NCBI RefSeq assembly: GCF_010119935.1
Contig: NZ_CP048209.1
Coordinates: 2,917,001-2,981,000 of the forward strand
Source of the DNA: Paenibacillus lycopersici
Lineage (GTDB): Bacteria > Bacillota > Bacilli > Paenibacillales > Paenibacillaceae
Reading direction: 5' to 3'
DNA length: 64,000 nt
Each line of letters starts with the position of its first letter. The first letter of the stretch is position 1. Shown here one piece after another: positions 7,886 to 16,632 of the stretch. The notes beneath the pieces are model-generated. The model was not told the origin of the DNA. It ran no database searches and worked only from the letters and a program-made list of their open reading frames with translations. The position numbers and the translations under genes were made by a program.

Positions 7886-10096
7886 ATGCAGCCTCCGGTC
7901 GAGGAAGAAGTATTGGATTTGCGGATTCACGGAATGAGCTGCACGGCGTGCGCGACCCGGATCGAGCGGGCCGTCGGCAAGCTGGCCGGCGTCTCCGGCG
8001 TGTCGGTTCATTACGCGGCGAAGTCCGCTTATATTACTTATGCCGCGGATACGATTACGCCGGCGGGCATTATGGAACGGATCGGGCAAATCGGGTTTCA
8101 GGCGTTCCCGTACGGCCGCGACGGCGACGGCGGCTCGGAGATCGACGCGCTTAAGCTGCGCGTGTTCGCGGGCAGCCTGCTGACGCTGCCGCTGCTCTGG
8201 ACGATGGCGCATCATTATTCGCTGCTGCGGGGCATTCCCGTACCGGCCTTCATCGAAGAGCCGGTGCTGCAGCTGCTGCTGGCGTCGATCGTACAGTTCT
8301 TCATCGGCATGCCGTTCTATTTCGGCGCGTTCTACGCGCTGCGGGAGCGTACGGCCAATATGGACGTGCTGGTGGCGATCGGCACGACGGCGGCCTATAT
8401 CTACAGCTATGCGGCGATGCTGAAGGGCGGCCCGCTTTATTTCGAGACATCGGCCGTCGTCATTACCGCCGTCTTGATCGGCAAGCTGCTGGAGGCGACC
8501 GCATCGGAGCGGGTCATGCGGGAAGGCGACGGCTACGCGTCGCTGCAGGCGAAGGAAGCGCTCGTCCTGCGCGGCGGGATGCCGGAACGGATAGCGCTTG
8601 ACCGGCTCCGTGTAGGCGACCAGCTGCTGGTCGAGGCGAACGGGCATGTGCCGGCCGACGGCCTCGTCGTGGACGGCGAAGCAACGCTGGACGAGTCGTT
8701 CCTGACCGGCGAGAGCGGGCTGGTCAAGCGGGAGGCGGGAGACCGCGTATTCGCCGGCACGACGGTCAGGGGACAGACGCTCCGCCTGCAAGTGCTCGCA
8801 ACGGGACGAAATACGATGCTCAGCCGCATCGCTGCGATCACGCGCCAGGCGCAGGCCACGAAATCGTCCATCGGACGCAAAGTCGACCGGATGGCGGCCG
8901 TGTTCGTCCCGGTCATGATGCTGCTCGCGCTGGGGACGCTGCTGCTCTGGCTGCTCTTGCTCCGTCCGGGCGATTGGTCGACGGCGTCCATCCACGCGCT
9001 CGCCGTCCTGCTCGCGGCCTGCCCGTGCGCGCTCGGCCTTGCGGCGCCGATCTCGCTCGTGCTGGCCACCGGCAAGCTTGCCCGGCGCGGCATCGTGCTG
9101 AAGGAGGCCGGCGCGCTGGAACGGCTGGCGCAGCTGGATTTGATCGTGCTTGACAAGACCGGGACGCTGACGGAAGGCAAGCCTGCGGTGACGGGCGCTT
9201 CGGCGCTCAACGGCGCGCCGAATACGCTGCTGCGCCTGGCGGCTGCCGCGGAGGAAAGGTCGCTGCATCCGTTCGCGGAAGCGCTCCGGGAATCTGCCCG
9301 GCGCGCGGGGCTTGTGCTGCCGGTATCGTCCGATCATATCGCCTATCCGGGCAAAGGGATCGAAGCCCGGGTGGAAGGCAAGCTGATCGCGGTCGGCAAC
9401 GCCGCGCTCGCCGCCGAGCGCTCGTGGACGATCCACCGGGCATCGAAGAGCTTCGCGGATCCGCGAGAGCGGTCGGGCGAGACCGTCGTCTACGTGTTCG
9501 TCGACGGCGTCAATACCGGCGCCTTCGCCCTGTCCGATTCCGTCAAGCGCACGTCCAAGGAAGCGGTCGAAGCGCTTGCCGGCGAAGGCGTACGCGTGCT
9601 GCTGGCCACGGGCGACCATCCGGGCGCCGCGGCGAAAGCGGCCGCGCTTGCCGGCATTCGAGAAGTGCACGCTTCCCTGCTTCCGGAGCATAAGGCGGCG
9701 CTTATTCGCCGGCTGCAGCAGGGGGGCCTCGTCGTCGCGATGGCGGGCGACGGCTGGAACGACGCGCCGGCGCTGGCGGCGGCGGATGTCGGGATCGCCA
9801 TGGGCGGGGGCACGGAAGCCGCGCTGGACGCCGGCGACATGACGCTGCTCCGCTCGCGCCTGACGGGCATTTCCGAGTCGCTGCTGATCAGCCGGCTGAC
9901 CGTGCGCAACATTCGTCAGAACCTCGGCTTCGCCTTGCTGTACAATGCCGTCGTTATCCCGTTCGCGGCAGTAGGCGGCATCGAGCCGTGGATGGCGGGC
10001 ACGGCGATGGCGCTCAGTTCCGTATCCGTCGTCGGCAATGCGCTTCGGCTGAACGGACAGATGAGAAGGAAGCTGGACCGGCGACTGCAGGCATGA
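7886..10096 (+). CDS. copA: Copper-type heavy-metal P1B ATPase
   Basis: A membrane pump that exports Cu(I) using ATP. In order it has one N-terminal HMA domain with GMSCTAC (Cys19, Cys22), membrane helices, the actuator loop with LTGES, the transmembrane Cys379-Pro-Cys381 ion site, the phosphorylation motif DKTGTLTEG (Asp423), the SLHPFAEAL histidine-proline motif that positions ATP, and the hinge GDGWNDAPAL. The length of 736 residues is slightly short of two-HMA CopA proteins because only one HMA domain is present. CPC points to monovalent copper or silver. The ATG at 7886 follows AAGGAGGG by 5 bases. No copZ or csoR is seen next to it. Confidence 0.93.
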   Translation: MQPPVEEEVLDLRIHGMSCTACATRIERAVGKLAGVSGVSVHYAAKSAYITYAADTITPAGIMERIGQIGFQAFPYGRDGDGGSEIDALKLRVFAGSLLTLPLLWTMAHHYSLLRGIPVPAFIEEPVLQLLLASIVQFFIGMPFYFGAFYALRERTANMDVLVAIGTTAAYIYSYAAMLKGGPLYFETSAVVITAVLIGKLLEATASERVMREGDGYASLQAKEALVLRGGMPERIALDRLRVGDQLLVEANGHVPADGLVVDGEATLDESFLTGESGLVKREAGDRVFAGTTVRGQTLRLQVLATGRNTMLSRIAAITRQAQATKSSIGRKVDRMAAVFVPVMMLLALGTLLLWLLLLRPGDWSTASIHALAVLLAACPCALGLAAPISLVLATGKLARRGIVLKEAGALERLAQLDLIVLDKTGTLTEGKPAVTGASALNGAPNTLLRLAAAAEERSLHPFAEALRESARRAGLVLPVSSDHIAYPGKGIEARVEGKLIAVGNAALAAERSWTIHRASKSFADPRERSGETVVYVFVDGVNTGAFALSDSVKRTSKEAVEALAGEGVRVLLATGDHPGAAAKAAALAGIREVHASLLPEHKAALIRRLQQGGLVVAMAGDGWNDAPALAAADVGIAMGGGTEAALDAGDMTLLRSRLTGISESLLISRLTVRNIRQNLGFALLYNAVVIPFAAVGGIEPWMAGTAMALSSVSVVGNALRLNGQMRRKLDRRLQA

Positions 10097-10118
10097 GCGT
10101 TATTCGGCTGCCGGCATA

Positions 10119-10147
10119 TGGACATCGGTTCCATAGGGTGGTATAGT
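10119..10147 (+). promoter_or_regulatory. Sigma-A promoter of the cobalamin operon
   Basis: TGGACA (10119-10124) and TATAGT (10142-10147) are 17 bases apart, each one mismatch from consensus. They lie just upstream of the cobalamin riboswitch, so the leader RNA would start near 10154. Confidence 0.65.
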
Positions 10148-10174
10148 AACACGGATAACCAATTGCATAGCCGT

Positions 10175-10372
10175 AGTTACAGGTACCGGACCCGCATCGC
10201 ATGCGAGCTCCGGTTTAATAGGGAAGTCCGGTGTGAATCCGGCATGGACCCGCCACTGTAAGGAGTGCCCCGGCCGCAATTTCGGCCCCGGCAACGCAGC
10301 AGGATGAAGTCACTGGACGCGCGAGTCCGGGAAGACCCTGCTGCGCCGCTCCAAGTCAGGAGACCTGCCTGT
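10175..10372 (+). promoter_or_regulatory. Cobalamin (AdoCbl) riboswitch
   Basis: The leader carries the conserved cobalamin-aptamer blocks in order: GGGAAGTCCGGTG with TGAATCC (10221-10240), GCCACTGTA (10252-10260), a variable arm, and the B12 box ending GACCTGCCTGT (10353-10372). Paired arms fill the space between. It sits upstream of btuF and would switch the whole btuFCD-cobTUS operon off when cobalamin is plentiful. The region 10373-10607 would hold the expression platform. An imperfect hairpin near 10448-10474 and a T run near 10535 lie there, but I cannot assign the switching helices. The outer boundary at 10175 is approximate. Confidence 0.93.
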
Positions 10373-10607
10373 AATGAATAACGCTGCCTACGAGGACTTA
10401 GGGAAGTGTTAGAAATAGGGACAATGACACGGATTCGCACGCGAATGCCGAGGCCAAGAGCGCTTGGTTCGGCCGTTCGCTCGTTTGGCCGTTCATTGAG
10501 ACACGAGCATTTCTGACACTTTCGTCGGAGATGCTTTTTTTGCGTTTCCGTGCGCCGGGTGGAAGCGTGCAGCTGTGCGAACAGACGAATGAAATGGGAG
10601 AGAGACT

Positions 10608-11690
10608 ATGAACGCGAATAATCGGAAACCGGCACCAATATGGAAATTAGTCTTCTTCGCGATGGCCGCGGCGATCGTGCTGGCTACGGCGGCTTGCGGA
10701 ACGAGAACCGCGAGCGATAACGAGGCGGCGAACAATGCGGTCTCCCCGAATACGGGAGATGCTGCGGCAGGGAATGCCGCGAATGCGGCAAACGGCGATA
10801 ACGCGGCGAATGCGGCCGACGGCGCCGCGGATAATGCCGGCACTGCCGACTCGGCGCTACAAGCGACGGTCTATCCGCTGACGGTGACAGACGTCACGGG
10901 CACCGAGCTGACGTTCGGCGCGGCGCCTCGGCGCATCGTTACGCTAGTGCCGAGCGAGACGGAGATCGTCTATGCGCTCGGCGCGGGCGATGCGATCGCC
11001 GCTGTCGACAACTTCTCCAATTATCCGAAGGAAGCGGCGGATAAGCCGAAGATCGGCGACATGAACGCGGATATCGAGAAAATCGTATCGCTGAAGCCCG
11101 ACCTCGTTCTTGCCTCCTACACGATGAGCCAGGCGGTCGTCGACAAGCTGCGTTCGCTCAAGCTGCCGGTGTATGCGACGGATCCGAAGACGTATGATGC
11201 CGTGATCGAGAAAGTGAAGCAAATCGGCGCGATTCTCGACAAATCGCAGGAAGCGGCTGCGGTGGCCGACCATATGGAGCAGGTGCGCAAGCAGGTCGCG
11301 GACACGGTGAAGGATGCGCCGAAGCCGAATGTATATCTGGAGTTCGCGCCGGGCTGGACGGTCGGCAAGGGGGAGTTCCTGGATGAAATCATTACGCTCG
11401 CGGGCGGGACGAATATCGCGACGGAGCCGAACTGGTACGAAATCGATCCGGAGGCGGTCGTGAAAGCGAATCCCGACGACATTATCTATGCATCCATGAC
11501 GGTCAACGCAGGCGAGAAAAATCCGATTCTCGCAGCGATCGAAACGCGCCCGGGCTGGAATACGATCAATGCCATCAAGAATAAAAAATTGTTCGAGGTC
11601 GATCAGGATCCGCTGACGCGCGTCGGGCCTCGCCTGGCCGACGGCTTGCTGGAAGTGGCGAAGAAGCTGCATCCGGATTTGTTCAAGTAA
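10608..11690 (+). CDS. btuF: Cobalamin ABC transporter substrate-binding lipoprotein
   Basis: A surface lipoprotein that delivers cobalamin/corrinoid to the BtuCD permease. The signal peptide (residues 1-29) ends in a lipobox with Cys30. A linker very rich in Ala, Asn and Gly (about 31-85) follows. The periplasmic-binding-protein fold begins at PLTVTDVTG and contains RIVTLVPSETEIVYALGAG and the SLKPDLVLAS strand typical of the BtuF/FecB class. The riboswitch upstream and cob genes downstream make cobalamin the likely ligand rather than a siderophore. The btuC gene starts one base after the stop. Confidence 0.9.
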   Translation: MNANNRKPAPIWKLVFFAMAAAIVLATAACGTRTASDNEAANNAVSPNTGDAAAGNAANAANGDNAANAADGAADNAGTADSALQATVYPLTVTDVTGTELTFGAAPRRIVTLVPSETEIVYALGAGDAIAAVDNFSNYPKEAADKPKIGDMNADIEKIVSLKPDLVLASYTMSQAVVDKLRSLKLPVYATDPKTYDAVIEKVKQIGAILDKSQEAAAVADHMEQVRKQVADTVKDAPKPNVYLEFAPGWTVGKGEFLDEIITLAGGTNIATEPNWYEIDPEAVVKANPDDIIYASMTVNAGEKNPILAAIETRPGWNTINAIKNKKLFEVDQDPLTRVGPRLADGLLEVAKKLHPDLFK

Positions 11691-11691
11691 G

Positions 11692-12732
11692 ATGCGAACG
11701 AGATTATTCGTATACGGAGGGGCAGCGATGCTCCTCTTGCTCGCATCCGTCGTCGTCAGTCTCTCGATCGGTTCCTCCGGCCTGCCGCTGAGAGACGTGT
11801 GGGGCATTCTTCTTCACCAGCTGCCGTGGATGCCGGCGGCCGATACGAAATGGGACGCCGGCGACATCGCCATCGTCACGCAGCTGCGGCTGTCCCGGGT
11901 TCTGCTCGGGATGCTGGTCGGCGCTTGCCTGGCATTGGCGGGCGCGGGCTTCCAGGGCGTGCTTCGCAATCCGCTTGCCGACCCGTTCACGCTTGGCGTC
12001 GCGTCGGGCTGCTCCGTCGGCGCCGCTTTTATGATCGTGTTCGGCCTGCAATCGGCGCTCGGTCTATGGACGGTCCCGCTGGTCGCATTCGTCACGGGCA
12101 TGGTCACGCTCTTGATCGTGTTCGGCCTCGCGCGGGCAAGAGGCGCCATGAACGTCGAAACGCTCATTCTATCGGGCGTCGTCGTCCAGGCTTTCCTGGG
12201 GGCGCTCGTCACGTTCCTGGTGACGATGTCGCAAAGTGTCGTCAACGAAGCGATGTTCTGGCTTATGGGCAGCCTCAGCGCGCGCAGCTGGGCGCATGTG
12301 CGGTTGGTCGCGCCGTTCCTGATCGTCGGCCTGCCGGTCTTGATTCGCTACGCGCAGCATTTGAATCTATTCGCATTCGGCGAGCGCCATGCGGCGCATC
12401 TCGGCGTCAACGTCGAACGGACGAAGCTGATCGTCCTCGTCATGTGCACGCTATTGACAGCGGTTGCCGTCTCCGTCGCGGGCGTCGTCGGCTTCGTCGG
12501 GCTTGTCGTTCCGCATCTGATTCGCCTGCTCGTCGGGCCGGATTACCGCATTATCGTTCCCCTCTCCGCGATCGGCGGCGGCTTCTACCTGGTGTGGGCG
12601 GATACGCTGGCAAGAACGGCGCTCAGTCCGAAGGAAATCTCGCTCGGCATCGTCACGGCGCTGATCGGCGCGCCGTTCTTCGCGTATTTGCTCTACAGGC
12701 GCAAAGTGCAGCAGGGAGGCGCTGCATCGTGA
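11692..12732 (+). CDS. btuC: Cobalamin ABC transporter permease (FecCD/BtuC family)
   Basis: A 346-residue FecCD-type permease with about ten membrane helices. Visible family blocks are LRLSRVLLGMLVGACLALAG (key part RLSRVLLG), GFQGVLRNPLADPFTLGV, GSLSARSW and the cytoplasmic coupling segment GFVGLVVPHLIRLLVG. The start used here is the ATG at 11692. An ATG at 11728 has a better ribosome site (GGAGGGG) but would remove part of the first membrane helix. Its stop overlaps the btuD start (GTGA), which shows translational coupling. Confidence 0.9.
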   Translation: MRTRLFVYGGAAMLLLLASVVVSLSIGSSGLPLRDVWGILLHQLPWMPAADTKWDAGDIAIVTQLRLSRVLLGMLVGACLALAGAGFQGVLRNPLADPFTLGVASGCSVGAAFMIVFGLQSALGLWTVPLVAFVTGMVTLLIVFGLARARGAMNVETLILSGVVVQAFLGALVTFLVTMSQSVVNEAMFWLMGSLSARSWAHVRLVAPFLIVGLPVLIRYAQHLNLFAFGERHAAHLGVNVERTKLIVLVMCTLLTAVAVSVAGVVGFVGLVVPHLIRLLVGPDYRIIVPLSAIGGGFYLVWADTLARTALSPKEISLGIVTALIGAPFFAYLLYRRKVQQGGAAS

Positions 12733-13550
12733 TCGAAGCGAGAGCGGTCTCGGTCGTAATCGGGGGAAGGACGATACTGAACGACCTTCATTTCATGATT
12801 GAAAAAGGCGAAACGGTCGGCATCATCGGACCGAACGGCGTCGGCAAGTCGACGCTGCTCCGGCTGCTATCCGGCACGGATCGGCCGTCGTCGGGCGAGG
12901 TGCTGCTGGCTGGCCGGCGCGCGTCGGATTATAAGCGCAAAGAATTGGCCAAGCGCGTGGCCGTGCTGCAGCAAGGCGGTCTGGCGGCCGTCGGGTTTAC
13001 GGTGCGCGAGGCGGTGCGAATGGGGCGGTTCCCGTATCAGAATTGGCTGGGCGAGGAATCGTTCGAGGGCGAGCGGATTGTCGAGCGGGCGTTGGCGGAC
13101 ATGGGGCTGATGGCATTGCAGCACCGGCGGATCGACGGCTTGAGCGGGGGCGAGCGTCAGCGAGTCGCGCTGGCGAAGGTGATGGCGCAGGAGCCGGAGC
13201 TGCTGCTGCTCGACGAGCCGACGACGTATCTGGACATCGGGTATCAAGTGCAATTGCTGGATTCGGTCAAGCGCTGGCAGAAGGAGCGGGGGTTGACCGT
13301 CGTCGCCGTGCTGCACGATCTGAATTTGGCGGCGCATTACTGCGACCGGCTGCTGGTGCTCCATCAAGGCGCCGTCGACGCGGACGGGCCGCCGCGCGAG
13401 CTTGTATCGCCGGAGCTGATCCGGCGGGTGTTCGGCGCGGACGCCATCGTTCTGCCGCATCCCGAGACTGGCGTGCCGCAGCTGCTGCTGCGGCCGGAGA
13501 CGCCGGCTGCCGGCAGGGCAGCGGAAATCGTACGCGAAGGGGAGCTGTAA
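12729..13550 (+). CDS. btuD: Cobalamin ABC transporter ATPase
   Basis: A cytoplasmic ATPase of the FecE/BtuD class, 273 residues. The Walker A motif is GPNGVGKST (34-42), followed by a Q-loop (LQQGG), the signature LSGGERQRVALAKVMAQ, Walker B LLLLDEPTTYLDI and the H-loop AVLHDLN. The GTG start overlaps the btuC stop by four bases and follows GGAGG by 9 bases. A long open frame reaches back to 11799 inside btuC, but that part is a shadow. cobT begins one base after its stop. Confidence 0.92.
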   Translation: MIEARAVSVVIGGRTILNDLHFMIEKGETVGIIGPNGVGKSTLLRLLSGTDRPSSGEVLLAGRRASDYKRKELAKRVAVLQQGGLAAVGFTVREAVRMGRFPYQNWLGEESFEGERIVERALADMGLMALQHRRIDGLSGGERQRVALAKVMAQEPELLLLDEPTTYLDIGYQVQLLDSVKRWQKERGLTVVAVLHDLNLAAHYCDRLLVLHQGAVDADGPPRELVSPELIRRVFGADAIVLPHPETGVPQLLLRPETPAAGRAAEIVREGEL

Positions 13551-13551
13551 A

Positions 13552-14631
13552 ATGAGCGAACAGAGGAGCCTAAGCGGGCATGAATTGAAAATAACGTCCT
13601 TCATCAACGAAATCGGGGATTTGAACGCCGGCGTCATGGCCGATGCCATTCAGCATTTGAACAGCCTGACCAAGCCGCCAGGCAGCCTTGGGCGGCTGGA
13701 GGATATCGCCATTCGGGCGGCCGGCATTTCCGGGGAGCTGGCGCCCGATTACGGCAAGCGGGCCGTCATCGTCATGGCCGGCGACCACGGCGTCTGCGAA
13801 GAAGGCATCAGCGCCTTTCCCGCCGAAGTGACGCCGCAGATGGTGATGAACTTTCTGGCCGGCGGCGCGGCCGTGAACGTGCTGGCGCGCGGCGCGCGAG
13901 CGGATGTGCTCTGCGTCGACATGGGCGTCAACGCGGACCTCGCGCATGAGGCGCTCATTACTTGCAAGACCCGCAAAGGAACCGGGAACATGACGCGCGA
14001 AGCGGCCATGACCCGGGACGAAGCGGCGGCGGCCGTGCTCGGCGGCTTCGAGCTCGTCGCCCGTCTGGCCGGCGAAGGCTACCGCATGTTCGCCACGGGC
14101 GACATGGGCATCGGCAACACGACGGCAAGCGCAGCGCTTTGCGCCGCGCTGGGCGGCATGACGCCGGATGAGGCGGTCGGCCTCGGCACGGGCATCGACG
14201 AGGAACGCCGGCTGCATAAGGTCGAGGTCGTCAAGCGCGCGCTCGCTTGCAACCGGCCGGACGATTCCGACCCGATCGGCGCGCTCGCCAAAGTCGGCGG
14301 ACTGGAAATCGCCGGACTGGCCGGCGTCATCCTCGGGGCGGCGGCGCACCGCTGCCTCGTCGTCGTCGACGGCTTCATCTCCTCGGCGGCCGCGCTCGTG
14401 GCGACCGCGCTCGCGCCGAAGGCGGCGGCGTTCATGATCGCCTCGCATCTCTCGCAGGAGCAAGGCCATGCCGCGCTGCTGCGGAAGCTCGGCCTGTCGC
14501 CGATGATCCAGCTGGATATGCGCCTTGGCGAAGGAACCGGTGCGGTGCTGGCATTTCATTTCGTCGATGCGGCGTTAAGCGTCATGCGGGAAATGGCGAC
14601 GTTCGAGAGCGCGGGCGTTTCGCGGGAATAG
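13552..14631 (+). CDS. cobT: Nicotinate-nucleotide--dimethylbenzimidazole phosphoribosyltransferase
   Basis: The enzyme makes alpha-ribazole phosphate from nicotinate mononucleotide and dimethylbenzimidazole, giving the lower ligand of cobalamin. The family blocks are LTKPPGSLGRLEDIA, VIVMAGDHGVCEEG, TGDMGIGNTTASAAL and the C-terminal MRLGEGTGAVLA, which carries the catalytic glutamate. The length of 359 residues is standard. It is fifth to be reached by ribosomes from the riboswitch leader by position (btuF, btuC, btuD, then cobT), with only one base separating it from btuD. The downstream gap to cobU holds a direct repeat. Confidence 0.95.
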   Translation: MSEQRSLSGHELKITSFINEIGDLNAGVMADAIQHLNSLTKPPGSLGRLEDIAIRAAGISGELAPDYGKRAVIVMAGDHGVCEEGISAFPAEVTPQMVMNFLAGGAAVNVLARGARADVLCVDMGVNADLAHEALITCKTRKGTGNMTREAAMTRDEAAAAVLGGFELVARLAGEGYRMFATGDMGIGNTTASAALCAALGGMTPDEAVGLGTGIDEERRLHKVEVVKRALACNRPDDSDPIGALAKVGGLEIAGLAGVILGAAAHRCLVVVDGFISSAAALVATALAPKAAAFMIASHLSQEQGHAALLRKLGLSPMIQLDMRLGEGTGAVLAFHFVDAALSVMREMATFESAGVSRE

Positions 14632-14699
14632 CTGCCGCGAGCGGGGCGCGAGAAGTTCGGATAAGCGTTCGAGATGCGGCTTAAGAAGCCTGCAAGAGG

Positions 14700-14778
14700 C
14701 ACGAGATTGGCGTTCGAAGAGCTGATATAAGGAGGCCATGAGAGGCCACGAGATTGGCGTTCGAACTGCCGATATAAG
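14700..14778 (+). repeat. 47-bp-period direct repeat between cobT and cobU
   Basis: A 19-base sequence (14700-14718) is repeated exactly at 14747-14765, and an 8-mer gatataag follows each copy at the same offset (14724 and 14771). The two copies are therefore a duplicated 47-base unit with a diverged centre. It sits in the 218-base gap between cobT and cobU, where no gene is seen. Confidence 0.8.
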
Positions 14779-14849
14779 AAGCGATGATACCGTGGCTGTA
14801 TGTCACGGCGTCGCGAAGCGTTCATGATGAACGGGAACGGGGCGGGGAC

Positions 14850-15452
14850 ATGGCGATTTTCATCACGGGCGGCGCGCGAAGCGGCAAGAGCGGGTTCGCG
14901 GAAGCGTATGCGGCGAAGCTCGCGAAGCAAGGCATTTATGTCGCGACATCCCAGGCGTGGGACGAGGAAATGAAGGAGCGGACCGCTCGCCATCGGCAGG
15001 ATCGGAAGCAGTCCGGTTATCCGTGGCGAACGATCGAAGAGCCGCTGGCGCTTGCGGAGCTGCTGGCTCGGCTGGAAGGCGAGCATGCTGGGGAGCCCGA
15101 GCGGCCCGTCGTGCTCGTCGATTGCCTGACGTTATGGCTGACGAACTGGCTGCTGCGCGTCGACCATGGACCGGACGACGAACGGGACGCCGATCCGCAT
15201 CGCTATGACGAATTGCACGCGGAGGCGGAGAAGCTGACCGCCGCCGTCGCCGCGTACACGGGCCCGCTGCTGCTTGTGACGAACGAGGTCGGAAGCGGCA
15301 TCGTGCCCGCATATCCCCTCGGCAGGCGGTTCCGGGACGAAGCGGGACGGCTGAACCGCAAGCTTGCCGCCATCTGCGGCGAGGCGTATCTCGTCGTGGC
15401 CGGCATTCCGCTCGATTTGAAGAAGCATGCGTTCGCGTTCGATGAGGATTGA
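14850..15452 (+). CDS. cobU: Adenosylcobinamide kinase / adenosylcobinamide-phosphate guanylyltransferase
   Basis: A bifunctional enzyme that phosphorylates adenosylcobinamide and then attaches GMP to give AdoCbi-GDP. It has the P-loop GGARSGKS near the N-terminus, the downstream RHRQDR...W segment typical of CobU, VVLVDCLTLWLTNWLL and the TNEVGSGIVP block. The length of 200 residues is somewhat above the 180 of the E. coli protein because of an acidic insertion after the LTLWLTNWLL strand. The ATG at 14850 has GGGGCGGGG before it; the frame is open further upstream without a ribosome site. Confidence 0.93.
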   Translation: MAIFITGGARSGKSGFAEAYAAKLAKQGIYVATSQAWDEEMKERTARHRQDRKQSGYPWRTIEEPLALAELLARLEGEHAGEPERPVVLVDCLTLWLTNWLLRVDHGPDDERDADPHRYDELHAEAEKLTAAVAAYTGPLLLVTNEVGSGIVPAYPLGRRFRDEAGRLNRKLAAICGEAYLVVAGIPLDLKKHAFAFDED

Positions 15453-15529
15453 ACGCGGATACTGCGCGATTCGGTTCGCGGCGGCGATAGCTGCCGGATA
15501 TTATGCTGCGCGGAGGTGGCTTGAAGGGC

Positions 15530-16345
15530 ATGGTTAGGAAGCTTGTCATACGCGAATTGCAGGCGGCGGGTACCGCATTTCAACTGTTGACGCGCATTCC
15601 GGTGCCGGCAGTCATCCCGTTCACGCCGGAGATGCTCGCGCGAAGCGTCGTCTACTACCCTGTCGTCGGCGTCGTTATCGGCGGTATCGTCGGGGCGGCG
15701 GGCGCCGGCTTGGACGGGCTTGTTCCGCCGATGCCGGCGGCCGTCTTGCTGCTGGCCGTCTGGCTGCTGCTGAGCGGCGGGCTGCATATGGACGGCCTGA
15801 TGGACACGGCCGACGGCGTGCTGAGCCATCGCTCGCGCGAGCGGATGCTCGAAATCATGAAGGACAGCCGTGTCGGCGCGATGGGCGTCCTGGCTGCCGC
15901 CGTCCTCCTGCTGTTCAAATTCGCCGTGCTCGGCACATGGATGGAAGAGGGACGGAGCTGGCTCGCCGAAGCGCCGATGTTCGCGCTGGCTTGCGGCCTC
16001 GGCAGGCTGTGGCTCGTCGCGGCCATGGCATTCTGGCCGTTCGCAAGGCCGGGCGAAGGCATGGCCGCGCTCTTCGGCAGCGTCCGGCCGCGCCATGCGG
16101 CGGCGGCTGCGCTTATGCAGGCGCTGCTGACGGTCGCATGCGTGCTGGCTTGTCCGGCTTCGGCATCGGTCGGCCGGCTGCTGGCAGCCATCGTATGGAC
16201 GGCCGCGCTCGCGATTGCCGTAGGCGGCGTTCTGTCGGTCTGGCTGCGGCGCAAGCTCGGCGGACTGACCGGAGATACATACGGAGCCATGGTCGAAGCG
16301 ATCGAGGCGGCGCTGCTTTTTGCGCTCGTTATTCTGTGGAAGTAA
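15530..16345 (+). CDS. cobS: Adenosylcobinamide-GDP ribazoletransferase
   Basis: Cobalamin synthase, an integral membrane enzyme that joins AdoCbi-GDP with alpha-ribazole. Diagnostic elements are FQLLTRIPVP at the N-terminus, the Mg-binding GLHMDGLMDTADGVLS segment and KDSRVGAMG, followed by several hydrophobic helices. The length is about 271 residues. The start is uncertain: an ATG at 15503, a TTG at 15521 and the ATG at 15530 are in frame, and GGAGGT at 15512-15517 fits only the latter two. It is the last gene of the cobalamin operon; a terminator follows at 16464. Confidence 0.92.
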   Translation: MVRKLVIRELQAAGTAFQLLTRIPVPAVIPFTPEMLARSVVYYPVVGVVIGGIVGAAGAGLDGLVPPMPAAVLLLAVWLLLSGGLHMDGLMDTADGVLSHRSRERMLEIMKDSRVGAMGVLAAAVLLLFKFAVLGTWMEEGRSWLAEAPMFALACGLGRLWLVAAMAFWPFARPGEGMAALFGSVRPRHAAAAALMQALLTVACVLACPASASVGRLLAAIVWTAALAIAVGGVLSVWLRRKLGGLTGDTYGAMVEAIEAALLFALVILWK

Positions 16346-16463
16346 CGGCGGCGGGAGTACGGGATTATTCGGCCGGCTAAGTCTGCATTACGGTTGAAAC
16401 TTGATTGGGCGATGGAATGAACGGCCTGAATCGATGCATGGAATGAACGGATTGAATATGCGG

Positions 16464-16492
16464 CGCGCTGCCTAACCGGGCGGCGCGTTTTT
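16464..16492 (+). terminator. Terminator at the end of the cobalamin operon
   Basis: The arms cgcgctgcc (16464-16472) and ggcggcgcg (16479-16487) form a GC-rich stem with one G-U pair, followed by five T residues. The rest of the 287-base gap before hrpB shows no gene. Confidence 0.8.
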
Positions 16493-16632
16493 GGTTTGGG
16501 CGAAGCATCGGGAGATGAACGGGATTTGTTGAAGCGGACGCGAGAGCGCTGGTGGCGGCGGGACGCTTTGACGGACTTGGCTCGTTGTCCCTATAATGGA
16601 ACAGACGAACGAACAGGACGGGGGAATTACGG

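Noticed and set aside
11799..12728. N-terminal extension of the btuD frame
   Set aside because: It lies within btuC in another frame; the GTG at 12729 with GGAGG and a GTGA overlap is the real start.
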